Positions 49,601 to 61,053 are shown, counted from the stretch's first letter. The stretch is DNA of 64,000 bases from Telmatactis stephensoni (GCA_029948255.1 JALIZF010001723.1:290001-354000); one strand, 5' to 3'. Program-made: numbers and translations. The notes: a model not told the origin generated them from the letters alone.

Positions 49601-51827
49601 CTCTTATTGACACACTCTTGACGTCATAAAATGTTCAAAACTCAAGTGGAATCACGAGCGCAGCGAGTGGTTTCACTACAAAGTTTTGAACATTTTATGG
49701 CATCAAGAGTGTGTCAATAAGAGGACAGACAACTCAAAACCATCTTCAATTTGTTAAACTTCAAGCAATGTCAAAAATCAGTTAACTAAATTTAATTCAA
49801 ACAACAAACATTATGTACCTTATATGTATTTGTATATTCAGTCAGTTTACCAGAGAGACCAAAGTTTGGTTCTTCAGCTTGAGTAGCAGCAGTATCACCT
49901 TCTTCACCAGCTGGTTGACCATATCTAACAAATTGAGATGTAAGGACAGAATTTGATTACATGATAATGGACATGCAAGTGTACACGAAAATAGCTTTAA
50001 TTTGCTAGTGCCAATGTCTACTACATTGTTGTACAAATATGGAGACTTTCTTGTTGTCTATAATGATTTAGAATAAGAATTCATCATTTACAATGATGGT
50101 GATGATGCTTAATTCTGAGACAAGACATCACAAAATCAATTTCTTTTTGTTCTTTCAAATACATAACATTGCTTTTAATGGTAAAACACTTATTAAGAAA
50201 CTAATGCAAAGAAACCCTGAAAATAGAAAATTAAAGAATTAGTTAACATTTTTTTGTCTTTTTCTCTTAAATTCTCCCTTCTTTGTGACATAATCCTCCA
50301 AAAAATATTATAATAAATAAATTCGTAAAAGGCTAAAATTTGATAGAAAAAATCTTTCTTGAATGTTTTTGACCAAAGATCATTTTCAGAATGGTTATGC
50401 AGAGTCTATTGGTTTGTCTTTTACAGGTACATGTAGGTTACTTCCTTGGTGAATAGTTGTGCAAAGAAGCACACTGTTATTTAATTATAATAGTAAATTT
50501 ATATCAACACCTTGAAGTGTCCTCAGGCTCCTCCTCCTCTCTTTCTCTTCTTCGATCTGCAAGTAAAGAATTACAAAAATGCAGAATGTGTTAATGAAAA
50601 GTATAACTAAGTATGATGAAAAGTACATTCACAATATACCTCTTTGTCTTCTGTTATATGGGGGTCTTCTTTCATTTCTCCTGTCATCATTTTGCCTCTG
50701 TATGAAATTGAAAGTCAACAGAGGCAACACTTATTATTTCATAAGTATAAAACAAGCTACCGGTAATACAGCTGTGTATTTTTACGAGTTCACAGCTGTA
50801 TTCCCTGGTTAATTGACCAACAACATATTTATTATACAATTTTTCAATTTTATTGCCACTTTTGACTTTGATTAGTGCACGACTTTGCACCAGGAAGCCA
50901 TTCAAATGTTACTAACCTAATACGGTCTCATATTTTTTGCATTCTTGTGCATATCGTGCATTCTTTTGAGAATTGTATAATAAATAAAAATATTATACAT
51001 TCAATAACAATACAAATCTGCAGCTGAAATATCTTACCCAATCCCTATGAAAGTCACGACTCTGCTCTAGTCCACGTGATTCTCTATCTTCATATCTCCT
51101 GTGTGACCTTGTCTCTTCTCTGTTCAACCTGTCTTCTTGACCCCTTTCTCTGCTTTCATGTGATTTTCGATTTCTGTCAGGACTTCTGTGATCTCTGGGG
51201 TGATGTTTAGAATGGCTTATTCTATTGTCACCTCTTCTGTCTCTAGAGTCATATGATTCACCTTTGTTTCTTGACTTGTAAGTATCACTATGACTTTGGG
51301 AATCATCTCTGGTATTGAATATTTATAAACAGGATCAAAATTATATATATGTAATTGGTTAAGGTTTGATAGATATGATGATCAAACGTTCGAATGTTCG
51401 ATTGCCATCATATATTGGTGAATTCGATTTATTCGATTGCCTAATTAATCTTGTCTCATCAGCAGCCGTTTTTAAGCCTCGCCACGCATTAGAAAACTAA
51501 ACCCAATTCAAATCAATCGAATGATTTATATTGTTCTCTTGTATTTGATTTATACCAAAAGATTCTATAGGTCATCAAGAGTTAGAGTTATTAATTTTTC
51601 GAAAATAAACTTTCCAAACACGATCTTCAAAAGACAATGATCTAATATATAAATAAGCTGCGATGTTAGCCTAACGGTACGGTAAACTTAAATCAAAAAG
51701 TGTTAAAGTCTCACCTTGCAGCACTAGTATGCCTTTCTTTAGTATATCGATTTTCGTATTCTTTCCTGTGTCTTTCTCGTCCACCATTATCTACAGGAGA
51801 TCTTGATCGTTCTCTTCTTCGACTCAT
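46690..51827 (-). CDS. SNIP1: Smad nuclear-interacting protein 1, 10 exons
   Basis: SNIP1 is a nuclear FHA-domain protein linked to spliceosomes, microRNA processing and TGF-beta/NF-kB transcription. Exons, 5' to 3': 51715-51827, 51038-51308, 50640-50697, 50511-50556, 49819-49924, 49255-49345, 48494-48546, 47951-48060, 47295-47385, 46690-46815. They total 1065 nt (354 residues), slightly under the human length (about 396). Phases fit and all borders are GT-AG. Residues 1-160 are an Arg/Ser/Asp/Glu-rich disordered region (MSRRRERSRSP). Then come LSGKLTEYTNTYKGVVIKYN and PPEARKPKTRWRLYPFKGEE, and the FHA domain (about 230-335): LYIHRQSAFLLGR, IADIPIDHPSCSKQHAVLQY, PYIIDL, NGTFLNN and DVLKFGFSSREYVILHE. 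The Ser-Cys-Ser-Lys-Gln-His loop is the phosphothreonine-binding site. The tail is acidic and short. No frameshift. Confidence 0.95.
47524..47670. mobile_element. 147-bp TIR element in SNIP1 intron 8
   Basis: TAGAGCAGTTTTTGTATGAC at the left matches the inverse of the right end (ends ATATGAAAACTGCTCTA). Related pieces with GTGTGAAACGGACCG lie at 46915-46935 and, inverted, at 42838-42855. Confidence 0.5.
47723..47936. repeat. two tandem copies of about 107 bp, SNIP1 intron 8
   Basis: CAATTACAAAGGCAGCACCT, TTTGCCTATTTAAAGCTTCC and AACTTTTCCAAATTTGTGAG each occur twice in order, with few differences. Confidence 0.85.
48598..48882. repeat. (GGAA)n / (GGGA)n purine microsatellite, SNIP1 intron 7
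   Basis: A long purine tract with a (GCAA)n stretch near 48735. It begins only about 50 bp upstream of exon 7 on the coding strand. Confidence 0.95.
49569..49755. mobile_element. long hairpin H1 (SNIP1 intron 5)
   Basis: Arms of about 75-85 nt. The left contains AAATTGAAGATGGTTTTGAG, TTGTCTGTCCTCTTATTGAC and AAAATGTTCAAAACT; the right is the reverse complement with few mismatches. An inner stem (AGTGGAATCAC with GTGGTTTCACT) closes on the loop GAGCGCAGCGA at 49656-49666. An extra copy of AGAGTGTGTCAATAAGAGGA lies outside at about 49455. Non-coding. Confidence 0.7.
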
Positions 51828-52236
51828 ATTAAGTTTTCCGTTTAAAGTACACTTTAGTCGTTTTATCATATGCGAGTTCAAATCTTCTCTCTGTCCGCCA
51901 TTTTGAAAAGATGTCACCAAGCCTGATCTAATTCAGAGTCGGACTGGCACTAGTAACAGGTCACAGTCACATTTCTCTCCAAACTCTTCCAAATTGCTGG
52001 TGAATTATAGTTTTATCAAAACCTCAACCTAACCTACAAGTGTTTATTTTCACGATTTCTTAGTTTGAACAAATGAAGTACTTCCACCATTTCAATTCAT
52101 TCTTTCATAATCTTTTTCTTTTTTTTTCTTTCAGTTTCTCTTTCTCTCTCTTTTAATTAACAACTAATTTTGATTTTGAGACAGAAAAAAAGAGAAAAAA
52201 GAAAAAAAAAAAGAAAGAAAAAAATGCGGCCGGCCC

Positions 52237-52309
52237 TAGCCGGTTTCGAACCCGGCTCTCACATCTGCTCACAGTTCGAGGGTTTTCCAACTGCGCCACG
52301 GGATCGCGT
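52237..52309 (-). repeat. tRNA-like sequence (probable SINE head or degenerate tRNA)
   Basis: On the minus strand: A-box-like TGGCGCAGTTGG, B-box GGTTCGAAACC inside a perfect GCCGG/CCGGC T-stem, then a T-rich tract that could end Pol III transcription. The acceptor stem pairs poorly (GATCCCG with TAGGGCC), so I do not call a functional tRNA. Confidence 0.45.
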
Positions 52310-52385
52310 AATTTGCACAACAATAGACAATAGCCAATTCAAAGGATACACTAGGTTATTTTGTCTTCCAAATCCCTCAGTAGAC

Positions 52386-52645
52386 CAGTTAGCCTAGTGG
52401 TAAGGTTCAGTCATTTACGGCCTAGGATCCGACTGTTTCCTCCCTCTTTGACTGCGAAGCTTGCTGCGTTCTACCGGATAGCGCGGAAGGGGCCGAAATC
52501 TCCATCCTATACGTAACATGCGATGATTCAGCGATTTGTCTGGATGCATGGTCCGATTTTTTGGTTTTTGGTTTAATTTTGCATAAAATTAGCATACTAA
52601 TTTCTAAAGAGTTGTGGGTTCGAATCCTGCCTGCACCAACAACTT
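52386..52645 (+). repeat. second tRNA-like unit, opposite strand, interrupted
   Basis: TTAGCCTAGTGGTAAGG resembles an A box at 52391. GGTTCGAATCC followed by TGCACCA and a long T tract at about 52617-52645 resembles a B box and tRNA 3' end. About 220 bp separates them, too far for one tRNA. Confidence 0.35.
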
Positions 52646-53671
52646 TTTTTTCTTTTTCTTTTGTTTTTAATATTTTTTTTCTCATATCGAATTTTTCTTG
52701 ACTTAGAATTCTGGTCTTCAATGAAAGAAAAATACATAAACCGCTTTTACATTAGCTTGATGCTTTCAAATTTTGCGTAATTTAGAAAATTCAAATTCCC
52801 TGAAATAAGATTTATCTAACACAATTTTCATTCCACTTAATTTCCAAAGGCCACCTGGACCTCTGATACTTCAGTATACCGCAGGTCAGTTAACCAATCC
52901 TTATCCCAGTCGAATATAGTGGAAATCGAACCTTCCCTATCAATATGCTTGCGACGGGCCTGAGGAATGTTGGATAGATAGTTTTAGAAAAATCACAAGC
53001 TAAAACAAAGGAATACTTAGCATTTTGGAAATGAACCTGAATAACCTCCAGATCAGCCCTGTCCAAGACCAATATAGTCAATCCTTCGTAAGCAACGGAA
53101 AAGCTCACGGGAAAAATAGCAATCATATGCGTCATACTATACTGAAATATTGGATAATCTAATATTATTTTGTCTATTTTTTTTCAGTGGAGCCAAGATT
53201 GAGATCCTCCAGAGCCTCTACAGGGCTAATGGTAAGATTTGCAGCTTTGAGTTGGCTTGGTGTGGCCGGCTTGAGCTGCATGCAACCATCTCGTAGCCTC
53301 TCATTGGAGTTTTGGCGCGAAACGGGCGCGAAACTACTAGCACGCGCGCGCGCGCCTACCGATATCCAATGCGCGTTCACGTTCATAAACAAACATCACT
53401 GAGATCTAGAACCAATCAGAATCTATCATATATATAATCCTGTAGCAGACTATTCATCGGTTGTTTTTGTTGTTGTTGTTGTTGTTGTTGTTGTTTGAAA
53501 CATCTAAAAATTCATGTTAGGAGTTACTCTTTACTGTGAAATCTATATTGATTATTACATAATGAGCTCCAAAATGCGAAGAGATTCATACGGATAAATA
53601 ACAATAATATTTATTATTTATAACGTCCATTTTACATGTGCATATGATCAAATGCGCGATTCATAGATAGC

Positions 53672-54605
53672 TCATTCTGGTGTTGTATTGATTCCCAATA
53701 AACGCCTAATCGTGGCTTTCACTGCTTTTCTCAAATCCTGCATTCGCCATAAATACATGCAGTATTGGGTTAATCACTGAGTTCAGTGATAGCAGGATTT
53801 CGCCAAGTTTAACAAAAATATCCAAAGCTTCATGACCCCTGTACTTAAACCCAATGCTTATGTACAAAACACATGGGAAATAGCAACACAAGACAGCTGC
53901 AAGGACTATGATCATGGTTTTGAACGATCGACGATATTTAGTCAAATCAAAGCTCGATGTTCCGTTAGGTTGTTGGCCATCAGTTGTAACTTGTGTAGTG
54001 AGTTTCCTGAGATGATAAAAGGCCATAGAGTACGATGTTGTTGTTATACAAAGAAGAACTGCAACGTATGTTACAAAAAAATATGCAAAAGGTTTGATAG
54101 AAGCATAGTTATTGTTGATAACAATGAAAGCGCAAATGAGAACACTTAACCAGAATGCCCACCCAAAAACGATTGCAGCCATGACACGTTTTTTGGTGAC
54201 AATGTTCCGATAGGAGAATTTGTGTGTGATGGCCAACAAGCGATCCACACTTATTAAAGTCAGTGTATACAAACTTGTGGCAATAAGACAGAATGCAAAA
54301 CCTCCAATCCAACTCCCGGCTGACAGGTTACAGTAGATGTCGTTCTGCCCATTTATAATGGCAAAATGCACAACTAGCAGCAAAGGACACACAAAGACTC
54401 CAGCTAACAAGTCTGTAACAGCAAGATTCGCCAGAAGAGTCTGCGATGGTTTGTGAAGAGAAGGCGTTTTCCAGATTGCTAGCAAAACAGCAAAGTTCAA
54501 AAGTGTAGATGATATGCCAGTAATCGAGTAGGCCGTTGCAGTAATTTCTCTGAAAGTCACTGATAAATTAATAGTCTTTAAACCGTTAGAACATACAATG
54601 GTCAT
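53672..54605 (-). CDS. class A GPCR, intronless, C-terminal frameshift
   Basis: Seven-helix receptor, read from the ATG at 54605. TM2 has LANLAVTDLLAG, TM3 ends in DRL (VDRLLAI) in place of DRY, TM6 has CCYFPC, and TM7 runs into NPILHVF. Disulphide cysteines are at IYCNLS and probably in loop 2. The plain frame stops at 53706 (299 residues). Removing one base near 53748-53751 continues into a helix-8-like stretch beginning WRMQDLRKAVK and ends at 53672, giving about 310 residues. That matches the NPIxYxWRM pattern usual in this receptor type, so the short tail is probably an indel artefact or a recent lesion. Ligand unknown; it broadly resembles cnidarian amine, melatonin or adenosine-like receptors. 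Confidence 0.85.
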
Positions 54606-56386
54606 TTCTCTTAATGTAGTATTGTAATTTGTTCGTATTTTTAACAGTGCTTAGACCGCCTTTCTCAATGACTATTTAGAAAGAAGTCAGTCAGAGCAGG
54701 CTGCCTTTGGCTCAGTAAATTGTCAATGCAAATCCTAACTAGTTCTTGAAAATGTAAATATGCATGCATGTGGCTACGTTCATAGCTATTGTAGTATATA
54801 TTAGAGTCCTTCAAGGTCCTTCATATTTAAAGATCTCTTTCACGTCTAGACACTCATCACAAGTTAACATCGAGTTGGCTTTCAAAAGTTTCTACTTAAA
54901 AGCAGTGTTCTTACAGGCATTTTTCAGAAGTACTTTTTTCTAAGGACTTTTAAATTGTGCGTTGTCTTCAGATCAAAGCAATTTGATCTTTTTAGTACAG
55001 ATTATTTTATCAAGGAAAGAAAAATCAACATCGATCTAATCTAGTTGCGAAATACTGTTTATTAAAATGTAATATTCAGTAGTTAATATATACATTTTTG
55101 TATGTCCGTATGTATTATATATATGGTGTATTGTATTCCATATATAACATTATTGGTGTATTTGTATGGACGAAATATATTTTTTGATGAAATACATATC
55201 GGGCGTCGCCCTAGGATAATCACGTGTGTTTTTTGTTTGTGGAAGGAACTTGGAGTTTGAATATTTCTGATCATCAATGCCATATCAAAACAATACATAC
55301 AGGTGCAATATCATGTACCCGGGGGGGGGGGGGTGACTCCTATATATAAGACGACGGGGATGCTCGTCGGAAATTTTAAAAATGACCCCTAAAAGGTACC
55401 AAAGTCATATCCGGGTGGGCGTGGCAATACATGTTTTTACCCCTAAAAGGTACCAACTCAAAAACACTAAATTTAATAATGTCATATTAAAAAATGCATA
55501 CAGGTGCAAAATCATGTGCTTCGAAACGTCAAGAAAGTTAATACTAACCTTTTTTTATTAAAATAAATAAAATTGTAATAAAACTTTGACAAATTAAAAG
55601 ACCACCATTAGAACTGACTTTCCGCCGATATTTCTAGAGCATGAGATTAAATTTCTTGTCCAAATGCTGGTCTTTTTAAACTGCAGAGCAGGCATATTTG
55701 CGACGTTTAGTCTCTGGTCTGCGTAGCCAGGCTCTCGAAAGGAGGGAGAGAGGACTGGGGGCTAAGATTGGTTGAGAACAGATGTCTGGATAATAGTAAT
55801 GAATTGAGGTTCATGAATCTAGTAAGCATCTATACTTACTTTATTGAGGTGAATATGATTCGTCATATTTGTCCCTTCACTCGATTGGTTAATGGCATTT
55901 GGAGGATTAATATGTTGTTAGGTGGTCATTTGTGTGTGTGTAGAAATATTATCGACTTCTTTAATGATAGTTGGTAGATTCACGTGGAACAGAACAAGGA
56001 ATTCACCAACATCAAGAAGCACTCAGAATTAACATACATCTACAAATTATTTTGATTTTCACGTCTTGTGTCAATTGAAAGATTTCCTTTCGTTCACGAA
56101 TCAGAACATAAATATGAAATTGTATGATCACGTGTCGCCTTTTTAATTGTTCCCCGAAAACGTTATTCTCAGCCCCAACAACTATTGTAAAAACTTCAAA
56201 TTATACGTTGTTGTTTTTCTCTCTCTCTCAAATCGAAAGATGTTCCAACTAGATGTTTTTACTATGGTCAGGATATGGCCTTGAGGTTGAACTACGTACA
56301 CTGAGCACTTTAATTGCTCAAGGAATACCTCGAGGCTTGCCTCTACACGCGTTTAGATTTCTTTTTAATTTTGCGTAGACGGATCA
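54606..56386. other. intergenic, repeat P copy 2 only
   Basis: Upstream of the second receptor. Contains the repeat at 55319-55472; otherwise AT-rich with no recognisable exon. Confidence 0.45.
55319..55472 (+). repeat. dispersed repeat P, copy 2
   Basis: Same structure and orientation as 31948-32085: G run, ACTCCTATATATAAG, GGGGATGCTCGTCGGAAAT, and two ACCCCTAAAAGGTACC words, with a slightly longer middle. Confidence 0.75.
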
Positions 56387-56572
56387 CAGAGGCGGATTTA
56401 GGGGAGGGGTGCAGGAAGTGCACCCCCCCCCCCCTCCCGGAGACGACTTTCAGTCCTTTTCTCTCAATATTTTTCCAAAATATCCTCTCGGCAGTTTCCA
56501 ATTTATATGATGGTGCACCCCATCTTGAAGACAGTGCACCCCCTCCTGAAGATAATTCTGGATCCGCCCCTG
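56387..56572. mobile_element. hAT-like MITE, 186 bp
   Basis: CAGAGGCGGATTTAGG at the left and GGATCCGCCCCTG at the right are the ends typical of hAT MITEs (CAGNGGCGG). GATCA adjoins both ends. A GTGCACCCC word occurs three times inside in both orientations. Confidence 0.65.
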
Positions 56573-56848
56573 GATCAGCAACTTTTTCTTGGCACGTTGT
56601 CCTTGTCGAGGAGAACGAGCTTGTGTAGATCGACGACAAACAAGTTTTCCTTGATCACAAGTTTGCTTGTGCCCGAAATATACTTTGCAAGGGGAAATAC
56701 ATATTAAGTTTTCCTTTTGCGTCTACACGCCGGAGAATTCGAAAATCTTTGTTAATGACAACTATTCCCTGACAAGGAAAGAGCTGGCACGCCGTCAGCT
56801 CTTCATAAAGATAAAACTACTTCACAAGACTGGAAAAAATGGCTGTTT

Positions 56849-57277
56849 GAGGGTCCTGAAGGGGTAAAATGGGACTGGGATTTGCCTGTTTTTTTGACTG
56901 GGAAATGGGATTTGTTGTACTGGGACTGGGATTTGGGGATTTTTTGTCACTGGGAATGGGAAACAGAAAATCAAATGGGAATGGGATTTGATGCTGAAAA
57001 ACTGCAAAACCGTACGAATATTTTTAAAAAATTGAAAAATTACAAGTCGACGCACAAAAAAACGAATAAGAAAAAAAATCATACCCAGGACTTTTCGGTA
57101 TATTATGCATCTGAGATACTGAGACTGGTCACATGTCTATTTTTTATGACTTACTTTGTGAAAAGGGAAGTTCGAAAAACTGCAATGGAATTTTTGAGAA
57201 ACTTATGACTGGGATTGGGATTTTAATGAAAAAACTAGGCTGGGAATGGGATTTGGACCCCCCCCTTCAGGACCCTC
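56849..57277. mobile_element. 429-bp TIR element
   Basis: GAGGGTCCTGAAGGGG at the left and CCCCTTCAGGACCCTC at the right form a perfect 16-bp inverted repeat. The interior repeats GACTGGGATTT-like words near both ends. No transposase. Confidence 0.7.
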
Positions 57278-59361
57278 CTATTTCTTGTCGTCAACACAAG
57301 CAAATTCCCCTTGCCAAGGAAAACTCCTTAAGGGAAACTATAGCTTGTGTAGATTCAACTTAAAGTGTTCCTTTTCCCTATAAAGACAAAAAAAGTTTAA
57401 AAAATACTGATCTGAAGCTCTTCTGCTCTCGAGTAGGCTAGTCAAACTTGTCTAGGACATGCAGTCCCATTGTCGTGGTCAGGTGTAAGCTCCCACGTTC
57501 TCAATGAAAAAGCCGGAGGCTTCTAGTTTTAAACAGACCAATCACGATTCCAACTTTATAGATGAGTAGTGAATTTCCATTCATATCTCCCCAGTTTGCA
57601 GAAAGTTTTCAAGAGCTACGCGCCAAGCTGAACCTACTAGCTGAAAAGGTATTTTAAAGGGAAAATTATTTTTTGCGTGGTCATAAAACGTATTCTTTGG
57701 AATACACGATCCCAAACTTTGAGATACATGATTGGCAATTTTACAAGCCCTCAAAATTGTGCCATTTTTAAAAGGAATTCCTCCAGAAATATACCGTAAA
57801 GAAAAGGTAACTTGGTACCGAAAGATTGTTTAAGCACATTTAATTATTGTGACATGGATGATTACTGGTGTTTCTTAACAACCTTTACTTACTACCTACC
57901 ATACTATATTGATATACCAAAATGACAGTAATTTTGGTGATACATGGTACCTTTTTCAGGCGTTGAGCGTCAATTTTAACCCTAAACAGTTAAGAATTTG
58001 GAGTCTTGTACACAAAAACAATTTTCACTGCATGCACTTAAATGCTATCCTTCTTTGTTTGTGCTTGTCTGACGTCTTATTGCTACCGGCTACTTAATAC
58101 ATTATCTCTATTTCGTGGTGAAAGTTTGAAGCCGCGCAGTCGATCTGATTAACCTCACATTTATATTTCTATTGTCAAAATTTGTATTATGACATACTTT
58201 TTGCGAGCCCAAAAGTTCGAGGAAGGTCCAAACGTGCTGTATAGCAAGAATGTAAAAAATAACTCGTTCCAAGGATTTCGAGAAAATCGATCGAGAGAGT
58301 GTGATTTTTTGAAAATGCGTCATTTGGGACGCATTTGGATGTCTTAGCTTCAGTCGATTTGCAAACTCAATTTTGAAGATACGGAGCAGAGGTTTGGATA
58401 GCACTGTGTCATGAATAGTAAGCAATGCTAGCCTATGAATCATTTTTTCGCCTGTCAGGAATGTCAAAGGATTACTATTTTCTATGAAAGGGGTACTTCT
58501 TTTTATGGCGGGAAGATCTTTGTCTCTCAATCTCAACAATGGTGCAAGATTTTTATTTTTGTTTTCATTTAGAGCTCAAAACGTGCTAGATATGTCCAAT
58601 TTTAGCCTTTTTATACACTGAAACAAATTTATGATAATTTATTCCCCATATTTGACGTCATTCGAAAGCTGTTTTCCTTCGAGCGATTTGGACCTCGGGA
58701 CAGAGCTTCCAAGTATAAATTCTACATAGTCTGGTTGAGTTCCCAGGGTGATATGGACCCAACGGGTTCCCCACGGCAAAATGACTAGTTCACTGCGCAT
58801 GCGCGAGATTTCGCGGGCTTATGCGTCCGCGTCCCGACCACAGGAATCCCAAGCAATATTTTTAGAATTTTTTCCTTTTGATTTTCCCACACCATATCTT
58901 CCATAAAACAGGAAAGCTCTAGGAGAAAAAGGCTGGCAATACAAACACAATGTCCTTATATTAGCCATATATTTGAGAATGTGAGCTTGGTTCTGTGTCT
59001 TAATTGCGTTTTGCTGAGTTTTGTTGTTTGTTTTCATTGGGAAGACGTTTCATAAGGCACGCATGCGCGTTGTACATTTTGCCGTGGTGTTGGCGGGTGA
59101 TTGCAATCAAATTAATTGTGTTAGAATTCAATTCGATCTTGTCGGTGTGTGCAATGTCAAATTGCTTTGTGTATCATGGGCTTATTTGTGGTACTTATTT
59201 TGATGCAAAATGTTACTCTTGTCCCAGAGACTCCATTTTTTTGTTTTCGATTTTCGTCTCTAAAAAAGAAATCAAAAGAAAGCCTCTGGGACCAGGGCAC
59301 AAAACCAGTGTTCTGCAATCTTAAAAATCCACTAATCATTTAGCATATCTTGTACACGTAG
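57278..59361. other. intergenic, no gene seen
   Basis: A 143-codon minus frame at 58108-58539 lacks recognisable domains and is probably fortuitous. The 5' UTR and promoter of the granulin gene probably lie just left of 59362 (possible acceptor CACGTAG directly before the ATG). Confidence 0.4.
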
Positions 59362-59589
59362 ATGCATCGCCTCATCATTGCCAGTGTTCTTCTACTATCG
59401 CTGGTACCATGCAGCCACTTAATATCTTGTCCTGATCAGACACAATGCCAATCTGGCAGTACCTGTTGTCAGAAGCCGCCCTTTGGTTCGTATGGATGTT
59501 GTCCCATGCCGAATGCAGTATGCTGTTCAGATGGGATACACTGTTGTCCTAATGGATACTCTTGTACTGGAGGTGGCTCCTGCGAGTGA
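59362..59589 (+). CDS. secreted single-granulin protein
   Basis: Granulins are small disulphide-rich secreted growth-factor or immune-type peptides. The 75-residue product has a signal peptide (RLIIASVLLLSLVPCSHLIS). One complete granulin module follows, with the twelve-cysteine ladder C-x5-C-x5-CC-x9-CC-x6-CC-x5-CC-x5-C-x5-C, including CCSDGIHCCPNGYSC. The usual progranulin has several modules, so a one-module precursor is minimal. The coding region has no intron. A poly(A) signal AATAAA lies at 59666-59671, about 77 nt past the stop. The sequence before the ATG (CACGTAG) could be a splice acceptor, implying an untranslated first exon upstream. The fold is certain; the physiological role is not. 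Confidence 0.88.
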   Translation: MHRLIIASVLLLSLVPCSHLISCPDQTQCQSGSTCCQKPPFGSYGCCPMPNAVCCSDGIHCCPNGYSCTGGGSCE

Positions 59590-59665
59590 CAAATAAGGGC
59601 GTGTTGTCATGGTAACATGAAAGTTCAACCTTCGCAAACCTGCCGTGACGTATTATGCACTTAGT

Positions 59666-59671
59666 AATAAA
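59666..59671 (+). terminator. poly(A) signal of the granulin gene
   Basis: AATAAA downstream of the stop codon and in the same strand sense. Confidence 0.55.
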
Positions 59672-59796
59672 GTTTAATTACCTCCATATGGATAAGACGA
59701 AAATTAAACTGCATCCGGTTACTAAAAATAGCACAGATGGGAGTCATCACGGCGCGCGCCCCATTAACAAGTTTCCCTCTCTTATTTATGCTCTCT

Positions 59797-60123
59797 TGGT
59801 ACGGCATGGTTGGCTTAGTGGTGAAAGCACTGGTCTTTCACCGCTGTGGTCCGGATTCGAGTCCCAGCTCGGGCGCTGGATCATATGTGAACTGAGTTTG
59901 TTTGATCCGTGAATTGTTCTCTACCATGCCATGAGGCCTTTTTTCTCCAGGTTCTCCGGTTTTTCCTCCCTCAGCGAAAATCAACATGTGAGTTAAACGA
60001 TGTATGTAAAATATTTAATGTAGAGGTAGTGAGTGCGAGTGCCAGCAGATGAAGAACCACTATGGTGAAAAGATGATTGATTGATTGACTGACTGACTGA
60101 CTGACTGACTGACTGACTGACTG
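59797..60123 (+). mobile_element. tRNA-derived SINE with (TGAC)n tail
   Basis: Head with A box (TTGGCTTAGTGG) and B box (GGTCCGGATTCGAGTCC), spaced as in a tRNA. The body has TTCTCCGGTTTTTCCTCCCT and GCGAAAATCAACATGTGAGT. It ends in ATTGATTGAT then about a dozen TGAC units. The best-preserved of the SINE copies here. Confidence 0.8.
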
Positions 60124-61053
60124 TTAATCAATTGATTATTAAAAAGGCATAGCACAATTTCGAGGTAGATGTTAGATCGGATTGTATTGTGCGGTTCTCA
60201 TTATTTAAGAAAATCATTGCGAGAAGATGACTGCGCATGTACAGTAAAGTTAAATACCAAGTATGGCACGGTTGGTACGTTAGTGCGCGGCCTTCGGTGC
60301 GTCGGTGCGAGAGGTCCCTAGTTTGATCTCCAGTCCTGACCTCGCATCCTTGTTTCGACTTCTATCCTTTCCGTGCAGCTTTAAATACCCTTAAAACGGA
60401 GCACTGTTGGAAAGAGGGAAGTAAAATGAGCACACCGTCGGCTTCCTGGAAGATTAGCTCAGCTAAAGGAACTAACGACGTTAAACAAGGTCCTTTCCCC
60501 TTGTTTTCCTTTTTACCTCTAGTGTAATGGTTGTGCAACTTGTTTTGCAATGTCATTGCGATTCAATTGGCAAACTAAAACAGTGCCTTGAACTGCAAAC
60601 TTGCAACTGCGACTCGTGATTAAAAATATTATGATTGTAATAACAAAAATGATAATTTATCATTTTTTGTGCTGCAGTGATATTAGAAATGGTAACTTTT
60701 TAGAACGTTTTTAGAAAAGAACAAACTTTACAGATCATGAATTATGGGGTCAGCTGTACGTCATTTCCAAACTATAATGTTAAACACATGGGCCATGTAA
60801 ATAAACTCGTTTTTTGAAAGTGGACTATTCACTTTTATTGAAATATCAATCAGTTACATTGTTTCCACTTCAGTTTCTACCATGCATATATGATATTTAA
60901 GTGAAATGTGCTGCGTCAGTTATTCTAATTGTAAAGTAATTTGGTAATACTTCTCTCTATACAACTAACTATAAATTATGGTTTATGCAAACATTGAATT
61001 TTCCCCATTTTGTGAACAGTATTGTAAGTTATTGTTTCAAGTCCGACAATGAA
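60124..61053. other. intergenic, no gene seen
   Basis: AT-rich. A short fragment related to repeat Q lies near 60530-60575. Confidence 0.4.

Larger units (their letters stand above)
51828..53671. other. intergenic: SNIP1 upstream region, tRNA-like pair, (TTG)n
   Basis: SNIP1 promoter and 5' UTR probably start just right of 51827. Two tRNA-like sequences lie at 52237-52309 and 52386-52645, and a (TTG)n tract at 53464-53495. No protein gene found. Confidence 0.4.

Noticed and set aside
52237..52309. Functional tRNA gene
   Set aside because: A and B boxes and the T-stem are good, but the acceptor stem mispairs and no clear anticodon arm forms.
58108..58539. 143-codon minus-strand frame
   Set aside because: No recognisable domain, no signal peptide, and composition like the flanking non-coding DNA.
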